Source: Pedobacter nyackensis
Lineage (GTDB): Bacteria > Bacteroidota > Bacteroidia > Sphingobacteriales > Sphingobacteriaceae
DNA: 64,000 nt
Assembly: GCF_900176505.1 (NCBI RefSeq)
Contig: NZ_FWYB01000001.1
Span: forward strand, 33,390 to 97,389
Direction of reading: 5' to 3'
Shown one piece after another: positions 61,484-64,000 of this stretch. The notes under the pieces are model-generated. The model was not told the DNA's origin, did no database searches, and was given only the letters and a program-made list of their open reading frames with translations. The stretch's first letter is position 1; each line of letters begins with the position of its first letter. A program made the translations under genes and the position numbers.

Positions 61484-63892
61484 TTATTTGGCTTTCTTAA
61501 CGTAAGTGTCAAGCCAGCTATTCATTTCCCATAACATATGAAGCAGGTTCTCTTTACCCGCATAACTATGAGATTCGTATGGTAAAAATACAAACCGTGT
61601 AGTTCCTCCATGTCCTTTTATGGCATTGAATAATCTTTCACTGTTTATTGGGAATGTGCCCGGATTGTTATCCGAATCCCCATGGATTAGCAATAAAGGT
61701 GTTTTAATTTTGTCGGCATAGCTGAATGGACTCATTTCATAGTACAACTGTGGAACCTCCCAATAGGTGCGCTCTTCATTTTGAAATCCAAAAGGAGTGA
61801 GGGTTCTGTTGTAAGCACCACTGCGAGCAAGCCCCGCTTTAAACAAATTGGTATGCGCTAGTAAGTTTGAGGTCATGAAAGCCCCATAGCTATGTCCACC
61901 AACGGCCATACGGTTTCTATCACCTACACCCAGATCTACCAGTTTGTTAATTGCTGCTTCGGCATTCAGTTTTAACTGGTTTACAAAAGTATCATTTGGT
62001 TTCTTCCCATCTACTGCTACAATAGGCATTTCGGCATTATCCAGTACAGCATATCCCTGAGTTACCCAATAAATAGGTGAAGCCCAGCTGATGGTCGTAA
62101 AGCGATCTTTGGAGCCCCTGATTTGTGCTGCATCGGTAGCAGAGTTGAATTCACGTGGGTAAGCCCATAGGAGTACCGGAAGGGGGCCATCTTTGACTTT
62201 GTCGTAGCCTTTAGGTAGGTATAAGTCGCCTGTTAAGTCTACACCATCAGCGCGTTTGTAAGTGACCTTTTCTTTGCTAACACCTTCCAATGAAGGATAT
62301 GGATTACTGAAGTTGGTGATTTGTCTGTCAGCTAGCCTAAGTACTAAATTCTTAATGAAATAATTGGGCATATCTTTCTGCGATTCTTTTCGCGTCAAGA
62401 GCACAAGCTTATTGGCATCTAATACATCGATCACCTGCTCGAAATTTCCTTCAGCACTGCGCCAGATGATTTCGTTCTTTTTCGTATTCAGGTCAAATTT
62501 AGCCAGAAAGGGTAAGTCGCCTTTTGGAGAAGATCCCGTTGTATTGTTCATCAACATTTTTGTACCATTGTCCAGCAACTGAATTACCTGCCTGCCGTAC
62601 TTGTTTTTGGTGGTCGTTGGACTTCCAGGATCACCATAAGCATCGGTTTGGTTGCGTTCAAACAAAGTTTCAAGGCTACCTGTAGTGGGGTTATACCTGC
62701 TTACTTTTACGGTTTGTTTGCTACGCAGGCCTTCTTGTACCAGAGCTAGTGTAGCGTCGGCCCAGCTGATTCCGCGATAGCGCGTCTGTGTTTTGAATAG
62801 TTCTTTGGCTTCACCTGTAAAAGGGGCACTTAATGCATAAACGGCATCATGGTAATCAACTTTCGACTTAATCAGTCCGCTATCTAAAGGCTTTGCCCAG
62901 ATCAAAGTTGCAGGCTCATCATCGCGCCATTCGAAACCCCTTTGTACATTCTGTGTATTGTCATAGCCGGAAGGTGTGCCTTCAGTAGAAGGCAGTTGCA
63001 CAATTTCTTTGACAAGTTTACCATTCAGGTCGGTTACCGCCAGCGTAGATGGAAAACCATTGGCTGAAACCAGGTAAGAGAATGGTTTCCTGATAGTTTT
63101 TACCAGCAGGTAGCTTTTATCCGGTGATGGACTTATGCCAGCATAAATAGCTGGTTTTGCAATTGGAGTTTCTACTCCATTGGTATTTTTTACCAGTTGA
63201 GAGGTAGCAAAGAATTGAAACAATTGCTCATCGTATGGTGATTTGATCAGATCCTGATAAGTAGGGCTTGGCGCGGCCTTGCCCAGGTTCTGCTGTACAG
63301 TTGGTCCTTTTGGCATTAAAGGCTTTGCCGGAGCCGTACTGGCCGGTTTGGTTGCTACACGGTAAAGTAGGGTGGTGTTGTTTAACCAGGTGATGCCGCT
63401 GCCCAATACGGTGTTTAGAAATTGTTTGTTGATTTTTGTAGCTTTTGCAGTGGCTACATCCAAGAGGTAAAGGTCTACACCTTTTTGAGTAGTATGAGTG
63501 AACGAAATCTTTTTCTGGTCGGGGCTCCAGCTGATGTTTCCTGCATATAAAGGCATCGGTAATCCGGTTACGTTTTTGCTTATGCCGGATTTGATATTTT
63601 TAAGACTTAAGGTATTGATGTAAACCTGTCGACTTGGTGCGTAATTATTGGGGTTGATGCGCAGCCCGGCAATGCGGTATTCAGGCATGGCTAGTTCTTC
63701 GACTGATGCGTAAGAGTTTCGCCCGCTTAACAACATCCATTCTGCTTTGCTGTCAATGCTAATCGCCGGGGTTGGTTTGGCCAGAAGTAAATCGGCCATT
63801 TCTTTAGCCGGTGTTTGGTAATCAACAGCATCCTGTGCATAAAGGCTAATGCTGCCTGTAAGGAGTAATAAATTAAGTAGGATTTTTTTCAT
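61484..63892 (-). CDS. S9-family serine peptidase (prolyl-oligopeptidase superfamily, S9D-like)
   Basis: An exported peptidase of about 802 residues; the ATG at 63892 begins the signal peptide MKKILLNLLLLTGSISLYAQ, so the frame to 63952 is not used. A seven-bladed propeller occupies the first ~540 residues. The alpha/beta-hydrolase domain carries the nucleophile in VGGHSYGAFMTSNLLAH (Ser near residue 650), Asp in LLLIHGDSDNNPGTFP and His in LPYESHSYAGKENLLHM. It most likely cleaves short peptides in the periplasm; the Pro-Gly-rich loop and length resemble glutamyl-peptidase-like S9D members. Confidence 0.9.
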   Translation of the reverse strand: MKKILLNLLLLTGSISLYAQDAVDYQTPAKEMADLLLAKPTPAISIDSKAEWMLLSGRNSYASVEELAMPEYRIAGLRINPNNYAPSRQVYINTLSLKNIKSGISKNVTGLPMPLYAGNISWSPDQKKISFTHTTQKGVDLYLLDVATAKATKINKQFLNTVLGSGITWLNNTTLLYRVATKPASTAPAKPLMPKGPTVQQNLGKAAPSPTYQDLIKSPYDEQLFQFFATSQLVKNTNGVETPIAKPAIYAGISPSPDKSYLLVKTIRKPFSYLVSANGFPSTLAVTDLNGKLVKEIVQLPSTEGTPSGYDNTQNVQRGFEWRDDEPATLIWAKPLDSGLIKSKVDYHDAVYALSAPFTGEAKELFKTQTRYRGISWADATLALVQEGLRSKQTVKVSRYNPTTGSLETLFERNQTDAYGDPGSPTTTKNKYGRQVIQLLDNGTKMLMNNTTGSSPKGDLPFLAKFDLNTKKNEIIWRSAEGNFEQVIDVLDANKLVLLTRKESQKDMPNYFIKNLVLRLADRQITNFSNPYPSLEGVSKEKVTYKRADGVDLTGDLYLPKGYDKVKDGPLPVLLWAYPREFNSATDAAQIRGSKDRFTTISWASPIYWVTQGYAVLDNAEMPIVAVDGKKPNDTFVNQLKLNAEAAINKLVDLGVGDRNRMAVGGHSYGAFMTSNLLAHTNLFKAGLARSGAYNRTLTPFGFQNEERTYWEVPQLYYEMSPFSYADKIKTPLLLIHGDSDNNPGTFPINSERLFNAIKGHGGTTRFVFLPYESHSYAGKENLLHMLWEMNSWLDTYVKKAK

Positions 63893-64000
63893 ATTGCTTC
63901 CAGAAATTAGAAGCAATAAATATGTTACTTTTTTTTCTAACATCCTAATCAAGGTGATAATCAGTATTTCAAACGCTTTGTACTGTGTTTTTTAAACTAT

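Overview
This window reads as chromosomal DNA of a Bacteroidetes bacterium, most likely Sphingobacteriaceae (Pedobacter-like). The evidence is a SusC/SusD pair, bacillithiol rather than glutathione biosynthesis, DUF4294 and DUF4783 proteins, a purA-fur-rsh cluster, Bacteroidetes TAnnTTTG-type -7 promoter elements, very few Shine-Dalgarno sequences and moderate to low GC. I saw no rRNA, tRNA, CRISPR array, insertion sequence or prophage.

Layout. 1-1785: left-edge part of a TetR-led RND efflux operon. 1924-24016: mostly core genes: cmk, an ArfB-like ribosome rescue factor, an LpxR-like protein, lon, gpmI, nadC, plsY, an M48 protease, pabB, purA, a Fur regulator, a bifunctional (p)ppGpp enzyme, a glutathione-peroxidase-fold enzyme, bshB1, an acyl-CoA dehydrogenase and lysine 6-transaminase. 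23939-46634: a 23 kb accessory catabolic locus. 46712-50662: an SPFH protein, transketolase and class I fructose-bisphosphate aldolase. 50680-55197: a leftward group of PAS histidine kinase, lipase, an unrecognised protein and an ACC-deaminase family enzyme. 55553-63892: an RluA pseudouridine synthase, a class IV aminotransferase, fmt, a topoisomerase IB N-terminal remnant, NamZ, an FtsX/LolC-like permease and an S9 peptidase.

The main discovery is the 23 kb locus. It joins a SusC/SusD importer, an HGSNAT-like membrane acyltransferase, a heparinase II/III-fold protein, an FCD-type GntR regulator, a class III aminotransferase, an enolase-superfamily acid-sugar dehydratase, an SDR, a neutral-ceramidase-like hydrolase, an SSS symporter, an Nramp-fold transporter without the metal-binding motifs, an epimerase-like reductase, a DapA-family aldolase, and a sorbosone-dehydrogenase/cytochrome c lipoprotein. 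A gluconolactonase-like gene lies on the opposite strand. Five promoter regions carry the same two-part operator, GTWTAC-N17-GTWTAC with a fixed 23 bp repeat distance. They precede the lactonase, susC, the GntR gene itself, the aminotransferase operon and the Nramp-like operon. In three of them the operator overlaps an identical TATATTTG -7 element. I infer one GntR-controlled regulon that imports a glycan or glycoconjugate and breaks its sugar down by an oxidative, non-phosphorylated route (dehydrogenase, lactonase, dehydratase, aldolase). The substrate is unknown.
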